A DNA stretch of 64,000 nt, taken from assembly GCA_029876055.1 (NCBI GenBank), contig CM056880.1:310001-374000 (forward strand), given 5' to 3'. A model generated the notes under the pieces. It saw nothing but the letters and a program-made list of their open reading frames with translations, did not search any database and had not been told where the DNA came from. This DNA is from Madurella fahalii (taxonomy: Eukaryota; Ascomycota; Sordariomycetes; Sordariales). The position numbers and the translations under genes were made by a program. Position 1 is the first letter of the stretch, and each line of letters begins with the position of its first letter. Shown here one piece after another: positions 32,282-44,119 of the stretch.

Positions 32282-33395
32282 ATGACGAAGCCCAGGATAA
32301 TCCTTGGTCTCATGACATTTGCACCAGATGAGAACAACGGCGGCCGTATTACCAATCTCGACGACTTCAAAAAATGTCTCGACATCTTTCAAGCACACGG
32401 CTTCTCTGAGGTTGACACGGCACGTGCATACGGCATCGGTCAGCAGGAGGCCTTCACCCGACAGGCGGGATGGAAAGAGCGCGGTCTCCAACTCGCAACC
32501 AAAGTCTTCCCACTTCCACCAGGGGCCCACAAGCCGGAGGAGATCACCAAGGCTCTCGAGACCAGCCTTAACGAGCTTGGCACTGATTCTGTAGATGTAA
32601 GTACCCCGTGTCCTCCTTTTTCTCGTTCCAGCCACCAAGTCGGGGCGCGCTCACCTCGTCCTCCTTCTCCAGATCTTCTATCTCCACGCGCCGGACCGCT
32701 CGATCCCCTTCCTGCCCACGCTCAAACACCTCGATGCCCTCCACCGGGCGGGCAAATTCCGCCGACTCGGCCTCTCCAACTATACCGCCTACGAGGTCGC
32801 CGAGATCGCCTGCCTCTGCGCGCAGCACAACCTCGTCCGCCCGACCGTCTACCAGGGCATCTACAACTGCATGCAGCGCAACATCGAGGCCGAGCTCATC
32901 CCCTGCTGTCGACGCTACGGGCTGGACGTGGTGATCTACGCGCCCATCATGGGAGGCTTGTTGACGGGTGCCTTTGAGAATAAGGACGTTGTCCCCACCG
33001 AGGGGCGGTTCTCCAACAAGTTCTTCAATGGCCTGCTGCGGGAGCGATACTTCAAGGATGGGTACTTCGATGCCGTCAGGGAGCTGAAGGAGACGGCCGA
33101 CAAGTATGGGGTGAGCATGATTGAGGTTGGGTTGAGGTGGATTGCGAACCATTCCATGTTGAGGCTGGAAGAGAGCGAGGCGGGTAAGGGGGACGGGATC
33201 CTGATTGGTGTTTCCAAGGTTGAGCACTTGGAGCAGAACTTGGGGTACTTGGCCAAGGGTCCGCTGCCGGATGAGTTGTTGGCGGCCGTGGATAGGATGT
33301 GGAAGGTTGCCATGCCGGATGCGGCGCCATATTGGTATGGCGAGTTGGAATACGGGTATGATACGCTCCAGGAGATATTTGGGAAGGGTCCGTAA
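32282..33395 (+). CDS. Aldo-keto reductase, AKR7 (aflatoxin-aldehyde-reductase) type
   Basis: Exons 32282-32596 and 32673-33395, intron 76 bp (GTAAGT...TCTCCAG, phase 0), 345 residues. The catalytic tetrad is visible: D45 and Y50 in EVDTARAYG, K74 in LATKVFP, H110 in IFYLHAPD. RRLGLSNYTAYEVAEI and PTVYQGIYNCMQRNIEAELI, then YAPIMGGLLTGAF, are typical of the AKR7 family (aflatoxin B1 aldehyde reductase, succinic semialdehyde reductase). SKVEHLEQNL is the NADPH-side motif. It reduces aldehydes and dicarbonyls with NADPH in the cytosol. The neighbour on the same strand is a P450 gene 0.8 kb downstream; joint action in detoxification or a small pathway is possible but unproven. Confidence 0.92.
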
Positions 33396-34180
33396 AGATG
33401 GGCAGTCCGACATGTATCACAGATTAAAACCGAAAGAGAGCTCTTGGGCAACTAGCTCTAGTGCTTACGGCAAGCGAAACTCTAACCTAATTCTACGGAA
33501 GCGTCGCCGCCTTCCTTGGCGTCCTGGTGCGAGTGAGCTCACTGAGTTACCATTTTTCAAAATTGGAGCTGGGATCCCCGCCCTAGAAACTGCGCTAACA
33601 AGCCACGCTGGTTGGAAGGCCGGTCCCTCTCCAATCGCTGCCTAACCCCACCATATTTGCGAATACGCCTGTATACGGACTGCGAGCGGAAGGGGTCGTA
33701 AAAAAATCTGTCAGTGCAAGTTAGAGCTTGGCGAATGTCTCTGTACGAATCTGAGTCCGTTATCGCGCTGTACTCGGTATACCTTGGGCTAAGAATTGTC
33801 CAGGCGTTTTGAAGCACTAGGCTTACTGCTGACCTGTCCCATTGCACTAGGCGAAGGGTCTGGTAAGCGAACCACTGGGTTAGTACCTAGTATGGAGTAT
33901 AGCGGGTGATGCATTTGGTAGTTTGCTGCTACTGTCCCCGCGTGAGTGGGGCCAGAACTGGCCGATTGAATGACTTTGACGGCAGCAGGCGTATCTGCGC
34001 GTATATGCACAGCTACCGTGTGTGAATCAACTGGTCACATATCGGCCAAAGACGCCGATCAGATGTGCTCTGGACCGTGCCGCTACAGACAAGCTTATAT
34101 TAAACTGCCTTCTCTCGCACACGAGTATAACAGACAATCATGACTTGACCCAAGTTCTCAAAATCGACCCAAGCAGTACC
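33396..34180. other. Intergenic / P450 promoter
   Basis: About 0.8 kb without a gene. The in-frame extension from 34022 lacks P450 character; the membrane helix starts only after the ATG at 34181. Confidence 0.4.
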
Positions 34181-36096
34181 ATGGATACGACATACATTTT
34201 GAAAAGGCTCCTCCGCCTGGACGTGCTCATCGCAGTGCTGGGTGTGTATCTGCTCCAGCTTGTAGCGTACAAAATATACCGGATCTTCATCTATCCCTAC
34301 TTCGTGTCTCCCCTCAGGCATCTCCCAGGGCCAAAGGTAAGAGAGCAGATCGAGCCTTCTCAGTTAGCGCCAATCCAGAAGCTGACCACCCAACCAGGAC
34401 CACCACTTCCTCATTGGCCATGCCCTCAACCAGTTCCGCAGCGGCAATCCTAACCAACCGTACGTTTCCTGGATGCGGCAGTGGCCAAAGGCGCCTTTGA
34501 TCCGCTACTTCGACGTCGGCAACTCAGACGCAGTTCTCGTGACGAGCTTGGACGCCCACAAGGAGATTCTCCACGCCAAGGCCTACTCGTTTCAGAAACC
34601 ACCTTTCTTCGTGCGCCTGATTGCGAGTATTGTTGGCTTTGGCCTTGGCTTCGCCGAGGGTGAAGAGCACAAGAGGCAGCGCAGGGCACTCGCAGGTACG
34701 ACGTCTTCTCCCCGATCATTTTAGCGAAGCGAAGCCAGGAAAGCAAAATTACTGATTGACTGAGTTCAGGCCTTCTCTCATCGAGCAACCTCAAAGCGTT
34801 TATCCCTTTGCTTCGAAACAAAGCGCGCCACCTTTCAAACCTGTTTGATGGGATCATCGAGAATAAAGGCGGTGTTGTCGAACGCAAGTAAACCTTGAAG
34901 TACGCATTTGCCCTCTTTCCTCTGACATGTCGAACTAGTGGTTTCCATCTACTCCAAAATCACCCTGGATATCATGGGCGTCGTCGCCCTGGGACTTGAG
35001 CTAGACGACCTCCCGGCAAGTACTACCGGCAACATGTCATTTCAAGCCTGCTACCAAGAATTATTCGAGCCCGATAGCCTAGGTCAGATGTTGCTGGCAA
35101 TCAACGGGATCGTTCCCATCAGGTGGCTGCCGCTCGAGGCCAATCGACGCTTTATACGGGCAAGCAAGACGATCCGCGCGCAGCTGACAGACATCATACA
35201 AAATAGAATTCGGATCGTGGGGGCGAGGAAAGCGGCTGGCATGGATAGTAGTGAAGGAAACGCGAAAGACTTGTTGACGTATATGATTGCGGAGAAATAC
35301 TACGCTGACAGCGATCGGTGGACTGAGAAGGAAATCATGGACCAGGTAGGCGGAAGAATTTCGACAGTAACTGCATACGAACCCGAAGACTAACGGCCTA
35401 TCCCAAGATTCTCACGTTCCTCGCGGCTGGTATGCTCATCTAACCCTGTACTTACTACTACGGTAGTCACAACCCCTTTGACTAACGCTTGATCTCCCCG
35501 CCCCAGGACACCAGACCACGGCCGACGCCCTCACATGGGCGACGCAACTCATGATAGAAAACCCTGCCGAGGCCCAACGGCTTCGGGCCGAGGTGGTCGA
35601 TCTGCTTCGCCACAACCCCGTACCCGAATACTGCGAGATCGAGGCTCTCCCTTACCTCAAGAACTTCACGCGCGAGGTGCTGCGCGTGCAGTGTCCGGGT
35701 ATCAACGTGGCGCGCGAGGCGATCGACGACGTGGTGATCCAGGGCGTTACGATCCCCAAGGGCACCACGGTCCTGATGCAGCCGGCGATCATCCAGCACA
35801 ACCCCACCATCTGGGGCGCCGACTGCGACGAGTTCAAGCCCGACCGCTGGAACCGCCTCGAGGGGGAGGCGGCTGATCCGTGGGCCTTCGCCGCCTTCAG
35901 CCATGGCCCGCGCGTCTGCATCGGAAAGACGCTGTCCATGCTCGAGTTCAAGATCATTCTGGTCGAGCTGGTGTCCACTTTCGAGTTTGAAGCTATCGAC
36001 AATATCAAAGCGAGCGAGATCAAGTTGATCAATCCAAGTCCGATGCTGCGGCCCGATGGTGGGATCACGGTCCGTGTGAAACGGGCCAAGTGGTAG
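34181..36096 (+). CDS. Cytochrome P450 monooxygenase (six exons)
   Basis: Exons 34181-34336, 34398-34695, 34770-34883, 34939-35345, 35408-35429, 35507-36096; 528 residues; all phases agree. An N-terminal membrane helix (LDVLIAVLGVYLLQLVAYKI) is followed by the proline hinge LRHLPGPK. Helix C is HKRQRRALAG. The I-helix AAGHQTTADALTW (oxygen-binding AGxxTT, 332-337) is split by intron 5. ExxR is EVLR in FTREVLRVQ, the PERF-like segment is FKPDRW, and the heme loop FSHGPRVCIGKTLS places the cysteine ligand at 470. Intron 3 begins GCAAGT, a GC-AG intron; exon 5 is only 22 nt. ER-bound monooxygenase fed by NADPH-P450 reductase. It resembles fungal CYP4/CYP3-like clans; substrate unknown. Confidence 0.93.
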
Positions 36097-37152
36097 CTGG
36101 ATGATGCACTGGGCAGAGTTAGACTGAATGTGAGTCACTCCTCTTAGATTTAATGGACCGGGAATCACGCTTCGAAACACAGATCTGGCGACCTCGCTAA
36201 CTTTCAGAGAGTAAATAGTGCTCTGTAGTCTCGTGCTTGAATCTACCTGATGAGTACATGCTGCGGGGAGGAGGAATTGGGAGAGTTTGGGTTGGATAGC
36301 TGTAGCTCGGAATAAACGCGGCGATGACGAAGAAAACGAAACAACGCATCGGATTCTCCGTATTTCCAGACCTAGTGAAGTTTGGGCAGGTCTCGAAACT
36401 CTATATCAGACATATATACTTAGTGAAGGTGCTTCTTAAGAGCCCAGAAAGACGCTCTTATAGGCAAGCATTCTTTCAGATCGTCATAAGCGTCTTCCTA
36501 CAGTGAAATAATGCAAAGGGTTGCGTTGGAAAAGGGCCTTTTTTTCTATATCCATTATTCCGTTTACTACACACATAATACTTTGCCGAATACCTTACGG
36601 AAACTGGCTTCATGTCACGCGTGCAGCGAGCTCATCAGATGCTGTAGGGAGTGCACTTGTTCAATTGAATGAGGAGTATATCTACAATAGGACCGGAAGA
36701 GTCAACGTAATTACAAAGGAAGGTTGCTGACATAGCAGAGGTGATGATGTCCTGCGCACTGCATTGAGCTGGGGAGCTCGCCGAGACCGTTCTGAGACCG
36801 GTACTTCAGTGTTCTTATTTCTTTACTTTTCCTCTTCTCTTCTCCTATCGCCTCCTCTTAGCTTGTTTGCCTATATAACATGCTCGATAGAAGTTAAGGT
36901 TAGGCTCGATACACGAAGCAAGTAGGTTACGGTATATCGAGACGCTTTCTACGGTGCGAAGACGCCTCCTCCTCTTTATTCTTGTTAACAGTCTTGTAGT
37001 AGGGCTATGACCATTTTCATCGTGATCAGATGCTATTCCCTGTTTTCTTGTAAAAAGATCCCAGAGGCCCATCAACGTATCTAAGGATCCCATATCCCCA
37101 TCCTCCAGTCACTCCAACGTCACATCCTCACACATGACTATGCTGTTATCCC
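36097..37152. other. Intergenic, AT-richer, with dispersed repeat
   Basis: About 1 kb between P450 (plus) and the small secreted protein (minus). It includes the repeat copy at 36613-36765. No gene supported. Confidence 0.5.
36613..36765 (+). repeat. Diverged dispersed repeat, copy B
   Basis: Begins TGTCACGCGTGCAGCGAGCT. Same orientation and block order as copy A at 10794-10950. AT-rich flanks on both copies. The only two copies I noticed in the window. Confidence 0.5.
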
Positions 37153-37511
37153 TCAGAAACCCTGCCTCTCGACCTGCTCCTGAGCAGCAGCAATGGTGGC
37201 AGCGGCATTAGGGTCGACGAAGCCGCAGCCGTTCTTGCCGTTCTGGAACTGAGCGGCCTCGGCCGAGCAGACACCGATGCCGCTAGCATCGGCGCAGCAG
37301 CCGGACGCGCAATCGGCGTTGTTGACGCACCCGCCCGTGATGAACTGCGCACCCTGGCCGTTCCCGACGTTCCTAGCGCCAGCGTTGTTGGGAGTAATCT
37401 GGGCCATCGCGGCGATGGCGACTAGGCTGGGGTTAGTGATTGCCGACAGGGGGCAGGTGTTGGCGGGGACAACGAACAAGTCAGGAGAGCGGCGACAGTG
37501 AGGCGGACCAT
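37153..37511 (-). CDS. Small secreted cysteine-rich protein (BAS2-like)
   Basis: Exons 37511-37478 and 37421-37153 on the minus strand, intron 56 bp (GTTCGT...CACTAACCCCAGCCTAG, phase 1), 100 residues. Splicing creates a clean signal peptide, MVRLTVAALLTFAIAAMA, which neither exon encodes alone. The mature part is QITPNNAGARNVGNGQGAQF, then ITGGCVNNADCASGCC, then C-S-A and GKNGCGF, with six cysteines and an Ala-rich tail. This pattern matches small secreted proteins of the biotrophy-associated BAS2 kind found in plant-associated and saprotrophic ascomycetes. Role unknown: an effector in pathogens, possibly a wall or surface protein otherwise. Confidence 0.8.
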
Positions 37512-40500
37512 TTTGGCGTTTTGATGCGGGAGAGCGGGATGTGGAGACTTTTTTGGATGATTAAGAGGTCGTAATTAAAAAAGGTCAACACAAGAAGCAA
37601 ACGACACCGGGTCGTGATAATGAATCAAATTGAGTGTGTGAGGAGATGAGGAGAGGAGATGGGACGATTACAACATCGACCTTCAACCCGGATTTCGATG
37701 GCAGATATAGAGCTCTGCCAAAGATACATTGACATGCCAAATCACGGCCCGAAGCCGATTGCTTCCATGTGTGATTGGATTCTCGATCGACCGCGACAGA
37801 AATCGTCGCAAGTCGCATCTAGACGAGTGTTGAGCGCGCGGTCGGACGGGGTTGGAAACGCGCTGCTACTGAAACCTTGCGAGCTTCTATCCGCGACGCA
37901 CCAGAATTCGCGACCAAAACTCCCGTGCCTATATGTGTTTAACGTCTGCGGCAAAAATGCATTGACGGTGCAGCGACGTTGGAGGTTTGATCTGCCTCGC
38001 GCCATGGGTGTGCTTGGCGCTTGGCCCCGTGCAGCGTGGATCCCAGGTTTGGAGCTGTAGCTACGAAGGTATCCGTGACAATTTTGTGGGTGCCTCCCTT
38101 ACCTAAGGCACCTGTAGTTTCTCAAGTCTCAGTCTTTAGGTGGAAAGCCTTGCCGAAAGACCGGGTACTGTGGCCCGTCCGGTACCTGCTTGGGGCCTAG
38201 CCGTCGACGTGTGAATGGAAATTCCATTAGACTACTTCAAGTATCTTGTACTTCGGTCTTCTTGTGTTCTTCTCTGTCCCCCTTATCCTCCTATCCAATC
38301 TTCTCACTCACTTGTCCTCGAGCCTTGGGTTTACCTGCACGACTGGCCAAGTACTTTTCCACGTGCCCGGCGCCCTGGATTTCCTTCCGCATGGACCGGG
38401 CCCAGCTCCCAGCACCGAGGCCTTTTGTACGCTGAGTCAATCGCGGCGATGAGTTGGTCTTTGGGGTTTTGTCGTCCTGTGGATACAACCCAAGCGATTA
38501 ATTACTTCCAGATCGGTGTGCATGAAGCCGTGAAGGTCATGCACGAAACCGGATTCTAATCTAAACCTCGGTGGGTTGCGCGCCTCCAGAAGACTGACGG
38601 TATACCCCTAGCGCACAGCTGGAATTCTGCGCGAATGGACTCCTGGCATAACGCGGAAGCTAAGTAACCGGCCACGTTCATGTTCTTTTCCCATTACCGA
38701 ACCTCCCCCGCTTCCCTCGTCTTGCGCCCTGCTGGATGCAAGTGACGCGAGGCTTTGAGTCGACCATGCCAAGTAACCCGGCTACGTTCAAGGTTTAAAG
38801 AGCATGTACATGGTTTGTCCCTTGTCTGTCTTACTTCCCCTTGGCGCAACGTTGGAGGTGGCCACTTAGGGTGGGGAGCCCTAAAAACAGAATTTTCCAA
38901 TTAAGAGAACGCCGTTCGGGTCAAAGTTTGCGATGTGGGTGTGCGAGTGCGGAGTGGAAAGTACGAATCTAGTGAGCACTAGAGAGAACTGGTTTGGTTG
39001 TACAATGCCTCGTCAGTCACATTTCATTAAAAAGCGGAGAGGTGTTTACATTGGGCTGTGATGGACGGTGTCGGTAGCCGCCGAGGCGTTGCGCTTGGCG
39101 TTCTCGATGGGAAGGTCACTACTGCGTGGCTAGGAACTGGGGATGGTCAACGGTTGGGACGTTGTGTAACGTGCATGTGTTACTCTCTGGATTGATCCGA
39201 AAGAAAAACTTTTGGGGAGTGGCGAGCATCTGGTGTGTGCTTGCAGCACGAGTAATATTTCGGGCCCTTTGCATGTAAATACCTCGTCATGGATGAGCCA
39301 GTAAATGATGTTTGGGCAAGGATGAAGACACCACCATGTTAATGACAACTAGGAGGCATGAATGGAGGTCATGTTCGTGTAGTTTCCTGTGTACAGATAG
39401 GTCTTCTTCGGCGCGATCTCTGAAGATTAAAGATCCGAATTCAGCCTGGGTTGGCGATAATCATGCGCCCGTTTGGGAAGGTCAGGTAACCTGTCGGTTG
39501 TGGCACGCCAATGTTGCGTGAGGAATAAGGCTGGTAAAGGACTCCGCATCAGTGGTTCTGGATGCACTTGCCCCTTTCGCCCCTTTCTGCATGTCAACAA
39601 CACGCATGATACCCCTGAGAACCCCTGAGAAGAGTGGGTCTATTGGCCTGTCACCTAAGGCATCCATCGGGCGGAGGTGGCGAGACGCTAACGTCGTTTA
39701 TTAATACCTTCGTTGACATCCCGGCCGGGCACGTGCAATCGAGATGCTACCCCACAGCTTTCGCCAACCCCGCGTCCAACTGCATTGCTTCGAACGGCTT
39801 GGGCCAGTAAAGCACCCGAATGCGTGATGGTGCCCCGAAACAGCTGCGAATGGAACAACATGGCCAAGGTGCGATGCGGCCGGTCAGTTTCCTGTTCGAG
39901 TAAAGCGGAGACCGCAACAATGGTGGCCTGGAAATATACGAGCCAAGGTGCAGGGAAGAGAATTAATATATGCCACTATCGCGGTCGATGCTTATCGAAG
40001 CTGATGGCTGCTGTGATGGAACGTTCCAAAAGGCTCACGGCTAGGCGCGGGGTGCATCGGCGCTCGTCTACACTCAGTTGTGCCACAAGGCAGAAGAAAC
40101 AGGAGAAAAGAGATAAAAAAAGGATAAAAAAAAAGAAAAAAGAAAACAAAAAAAAAAAACAAACGAATCAGCTGCCTTAGGTAGTGCCAGAATCGGGGGC
40201 CATTGGTCGGCAAAGACCTGTTGTGTATCGAAACTCCGTACGATCGCACACGTAAACCTTGGGAGTGGTGGAGTGGGGCTTGTCGATGGCTCGGAGGAAT
40301 CCTGACAGGAATGGCCATGGAGCTAGCGGGTTGCATGTGTGGCTGCAGGAGCTGGCGACACCAACGATTCAGGATCGGAGAGACCCAACCATCTCTGGAA
40401 CGGGAAGTGCTTATCAACGCGAAACCCGGAGGTTGGGCTTGAACGCCAGTAGGAATGCGTCGAGATAGGCCGGAACCTCGAGAGCTGTAATAGTTGGCAA

Positions 40501-43500
40501 ACATATGGCACGGGAGTTCTGCGATCGCCGCGTGGCCAGGGGCATGGCGGCTAGTCAGGGTCGACAAGGGATTGTACGGGTACCAGACCAGGAACCCTTT
40601 TGGGTAATTGTCAGATGGGGTTTTGAGTGCAGCTCTCGCAGATGAGCCATCCGACATTCGGAAGTCCAGGTGGCATGTGGCGATGCGCACTGGTCAGGAG
40701 ACTGACCACGACACCGCGGAGCCGGCTCCTGGTGGGCACAGAACCTAGGGTTGCGCTGCCGCGTTTTTTGCGAGAGTCTAATCCACTCGAGTAACAGGTA
40801 CCTGGAAAAGGTTCGCAACGACGCTTCAGTCGCTAGGGGTCAATCAAGTCTAGGAGCTCCGAGCTCCAAAGGCTGGCTCCGCTTTATTCTGCCACGTCGA
40901 AGGTATATTTATTTTATATTCACTACCAGGATGTCAGCCGAGCCTTGCTGATTTTGAGTCTGCACACGGCCCTTGGTCGCAAATGCGATAGGCAGGGAAC
41001 TCAATGTGCAGGCTCGTCACCTGGACATTGATGGTGCCCCGTCCATGCAGGTCAAACCCGAGGCGGCTTAGTGACAGTCTGGGGTCCACGGCCAGGGTCA
41101 GGGCCATGATGCCGTCGGACGGAGGCAGCATCCACCAGTCCTGCCAGGCTGCAACAGCTCTTTGACCGAGTATCTGTATCAAGATTTGGCACCTCGCGGG
41201 TTTCTCAAGACTTTAGTAAAGAGGCTGCCGTTGGTGCTTGATGTTAGACGAAGACAAAGACAGACTGCGGCAGCCATCACCTGCTCAGACGCCAGCCCCA
41301 CCGTCGCATTTTTGTTGTTGAGTGGGCCCCAGGGCTCATGATGACGCAATGTGCTGGCAGTGCTCAAGAACCAACCGGGATGCCACAACGGGCCCAGCTG
41401 TCTGCCACCGCCGATCAAGGCGCATCTTGTGCATTCTTGTCCACGATTGCTTACCTTGTCTCTCGGGGCAGTTGATGATCCCGCAGTTTCATGTGTTTTC
41501 CGTTCAGTGTTTTCGCTCCTTGGCAATTAGTGAACCTGAAAGTTATCCACCGAAACGGGGTGAGCCCCGCACTCACAGTACCTGTATTTGAGGGTGGCTG
41601 GCCAGCATCAACACAACGGCCTTGACATCGGCCGTTTTCCCTTGCACGAGGCCCCCGCCCTATCATCTCGTGTAAGCCTGGTATGTACACCGCATGGAAC
41701 TTGCGGTTAAGCATTGGCGTGACAGCTGGTCGGAAGGGACAGTTCCTTGACCCTGAGCCACACGGCCATCACGGGTTTCGGGTAGCACAACTGTCGAATA
41801 ACGATGGAACGCCACTCCCGGATCATCTTGGTCCATGCTCGTTTAAAAAAAAAAAGTTGCTTCTCCAAGAGAATGGGGCGACTTCCAGGCACACCCGGCA
41901 GGCTGCACCTGCAGCTCTGGGACCGCCAGCGGCCAGGTACCCGCAGGCGGCAGCTGCATCGAGCCACGAAATGGCAGGACAAAGGAAGGGCCACAGAGGC
42001 CAGCACCGGTGTCGGGACATTTTCCTCTCTGCCGCCAAGGACGCTCGCAGACAAGGTGGGCTGCATAGTATTTCCGCTGCTCTGAGTCAGACGGTTGGCC
42101 GATTGTGCGTTGATTACGGCACTCGGTGTCCGGTCGACATCGCATCCTCGTCACGATGTCCGTTATAAAGTTCCAGCTGCTGGGTAGGACTGGCCGTTCC
42201 TGCCCCTGCCGTCGCCTGGTTGAACCTTTCCCTAGACTACCTACCTTACTTATGACGGGACGGGACCCTCCACCTGAATAATCCGGCAAGCCGCCCGGAG
42301 AGAGACGGCGGCTGAGGAGGACGGGTATCCGTCCGAGATGGCTGGGCTAATAGCTTGTAAAATACAGGTGGCTGTCGGTTTGATGCTTGCATCGTCGGGC
42401 AGGAGAAACTCGGTGCAAAACGAGATGAAGTAGTCACTTTGATGAATGAAAGAATGTCCCAACCCCTCCAAGAGCCCCTCCAACCCAACTCGTGATGGGT
42501 AATTGCCCCACTCTGCCTCTGCCTCTCGCTTTCCCGTGCCCTGCCGGCCTTTCGTGTCTTTTGCCTTTGCCGCAACCAGAAAACAGTTAGTGGCCTCTTG
42601 CGAGTATATGTCTGTTTAGATCACAATACCCGAGCGCCAAACCTCACGCCCGTCCGCCGCCGAGACCCCCCCCATTAATGATTTGGAGTTTCAAGCCCTG
42701 AGGAGGACGATCCCTGTTCCTGCTCGATTGCAGCGGGGTCCCGTCTGCCGCTCGTTGTCCTATCATAGCAAGCCGCAACAAATCCAGGCTTGTGCGACAG
42801 GGCCAGGGAAACCGTTTGCCAAGGCCAGGGCCGGTGCAACTCTGTGGTAATCGCCACCGAACTCTCGCCCTTGGACATCAGCGACATCTTCTTCTTCTTC
42901 TCGACACTCATCGGCAAGCTGTTCGATTTACTTCGCCGCTGCCGCATCCAGGCGTGCGACCGCACCACACTTCAGATCCTCATCTACCATCTTGGTTTTG
43001 ACGATCTACACTAGCCGCGGGAAAAGCCCCGCCCAAAGGCCTCCTCTCACTCTGGATTCGCCACCATACGGGCCCTCGACGGGTCTGGTGTCCCGAAGAG
43101 ACGGATTTTCTCCAGCCTCAAGTCCTCGGCGCGTTTGCTGACAGCCTGATTCATCTATTCATCCATCGAACCCTGCATCCTGTCCGATAGGAAGGCGTTG
43201 CATGGGGGCTGCATTGAGCCAGGCCAGCAGCTCGCGGAACCCATTGACGGGTTAGACCCGCGGGCCAGTAGTTCGTCAGCAAGGGCGAGCCAAACAAAGC
43301 CAACGAGCCAGAAACGCTCGACAGCAAGCCGCACTACTCTGGAATTGGCGGTCAACTGGTTGGTTGACAGCGCAGACGGCCCCGAGTGTCGACGGGCTCA
43401 GATGCAGCTCTTTGCTGTACTGTACCTGTCCTGTGTCGTACTGTTCCGTTTTCCAGGGCAACACACAAGAACATTGATCGCTGTCAGGCGTCCGGCCCAC

Positions 43501-44119
43501 CCGCTGCGCATCCACTCGGACGGCAGCGCCTCGCCACACGCCCCCTGCCTCTCTGCAAAAGAGAGGAACCCCCTCCAGCCTTTTAGCACCTTTTCCTCCT
43601 GGGACCTGCTTTACTCCCGCTTGGCGTAATTCATACCTAACAGCACCAGCGTCGCGGCAATACACGGGGAATGTGATTGCTGTGATCGGCTTCGCTTCTG
43701 TTCAGCCTGTGCCCGTGCCGCCCTCAGATCCCCACCTCGGGTCCCGGAAGGCCTGAAGAAGGGGCTCCATCCGTCATCGCCATCTTTTTTTCAGAAACCC
43801 AACATCTATTCCCATTTCGCAATTGCCGCACCGCACGCCTCTGTGGTCGACGCCATCTTCGAATGAGTAACCCCGGCCTCCCGACGAGCCTCCGCCGCCT
43901 TCGCTTTACCATTCCGCCTCCGACCTCCCCCGTTTCCCGCTAGGCGCAATCATTCCCAAACAGCCTCCCCGCCGCTCCCCGCACTTACCCCTGCAGCAGG
44001 CTCGGACATCTCAGCCTCACTAGGCTGCTCACGCATATCTACCCTGGGCATCTCACCTGCGCTCCCCGCCCTCGGTTACCCTTCCGCATCGCTTCTCCCC
44101 AAGGACGCAGGCCTTCATC
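37512..44119. other. 6.6-kb gene desert upstream of the C2H2 regulator
   Basis: No open frame here shows a family motif or good codon pattern. The longest ones (39713-40180 plus, 39992-40690 minus, 41843-42289 minus) cover A-rich and low-complexity sequence. Features seen: an A/AAG-rich tract at about 40110-40160, an A run at 41845-41854, and a short direct repeat AAGTAACC-GGC-ACGTTCA at about 38662 and 38772. The last ~300 bp are C/T-rich, as in long 5' leaders of fungal regulators. Long untranslated or non-coding transcripts would be the natural thing to look for. Confidence 0.5.

Noticed and set aside
32282..36096. Aldo-keto reductase plus P450 as a secondary-metabolite cluster
   Set aside because: No polyketide synthase, NRPS, terpene cyclase or prenyltransferase anywhere in the window; two adjacent oxidoreductases are not enough.
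39992..40690. 232-codon minus-strand frame
   Set aside because: Half of it is the complement of an A-rich tract (poly-Phe/Leu), no family motif.
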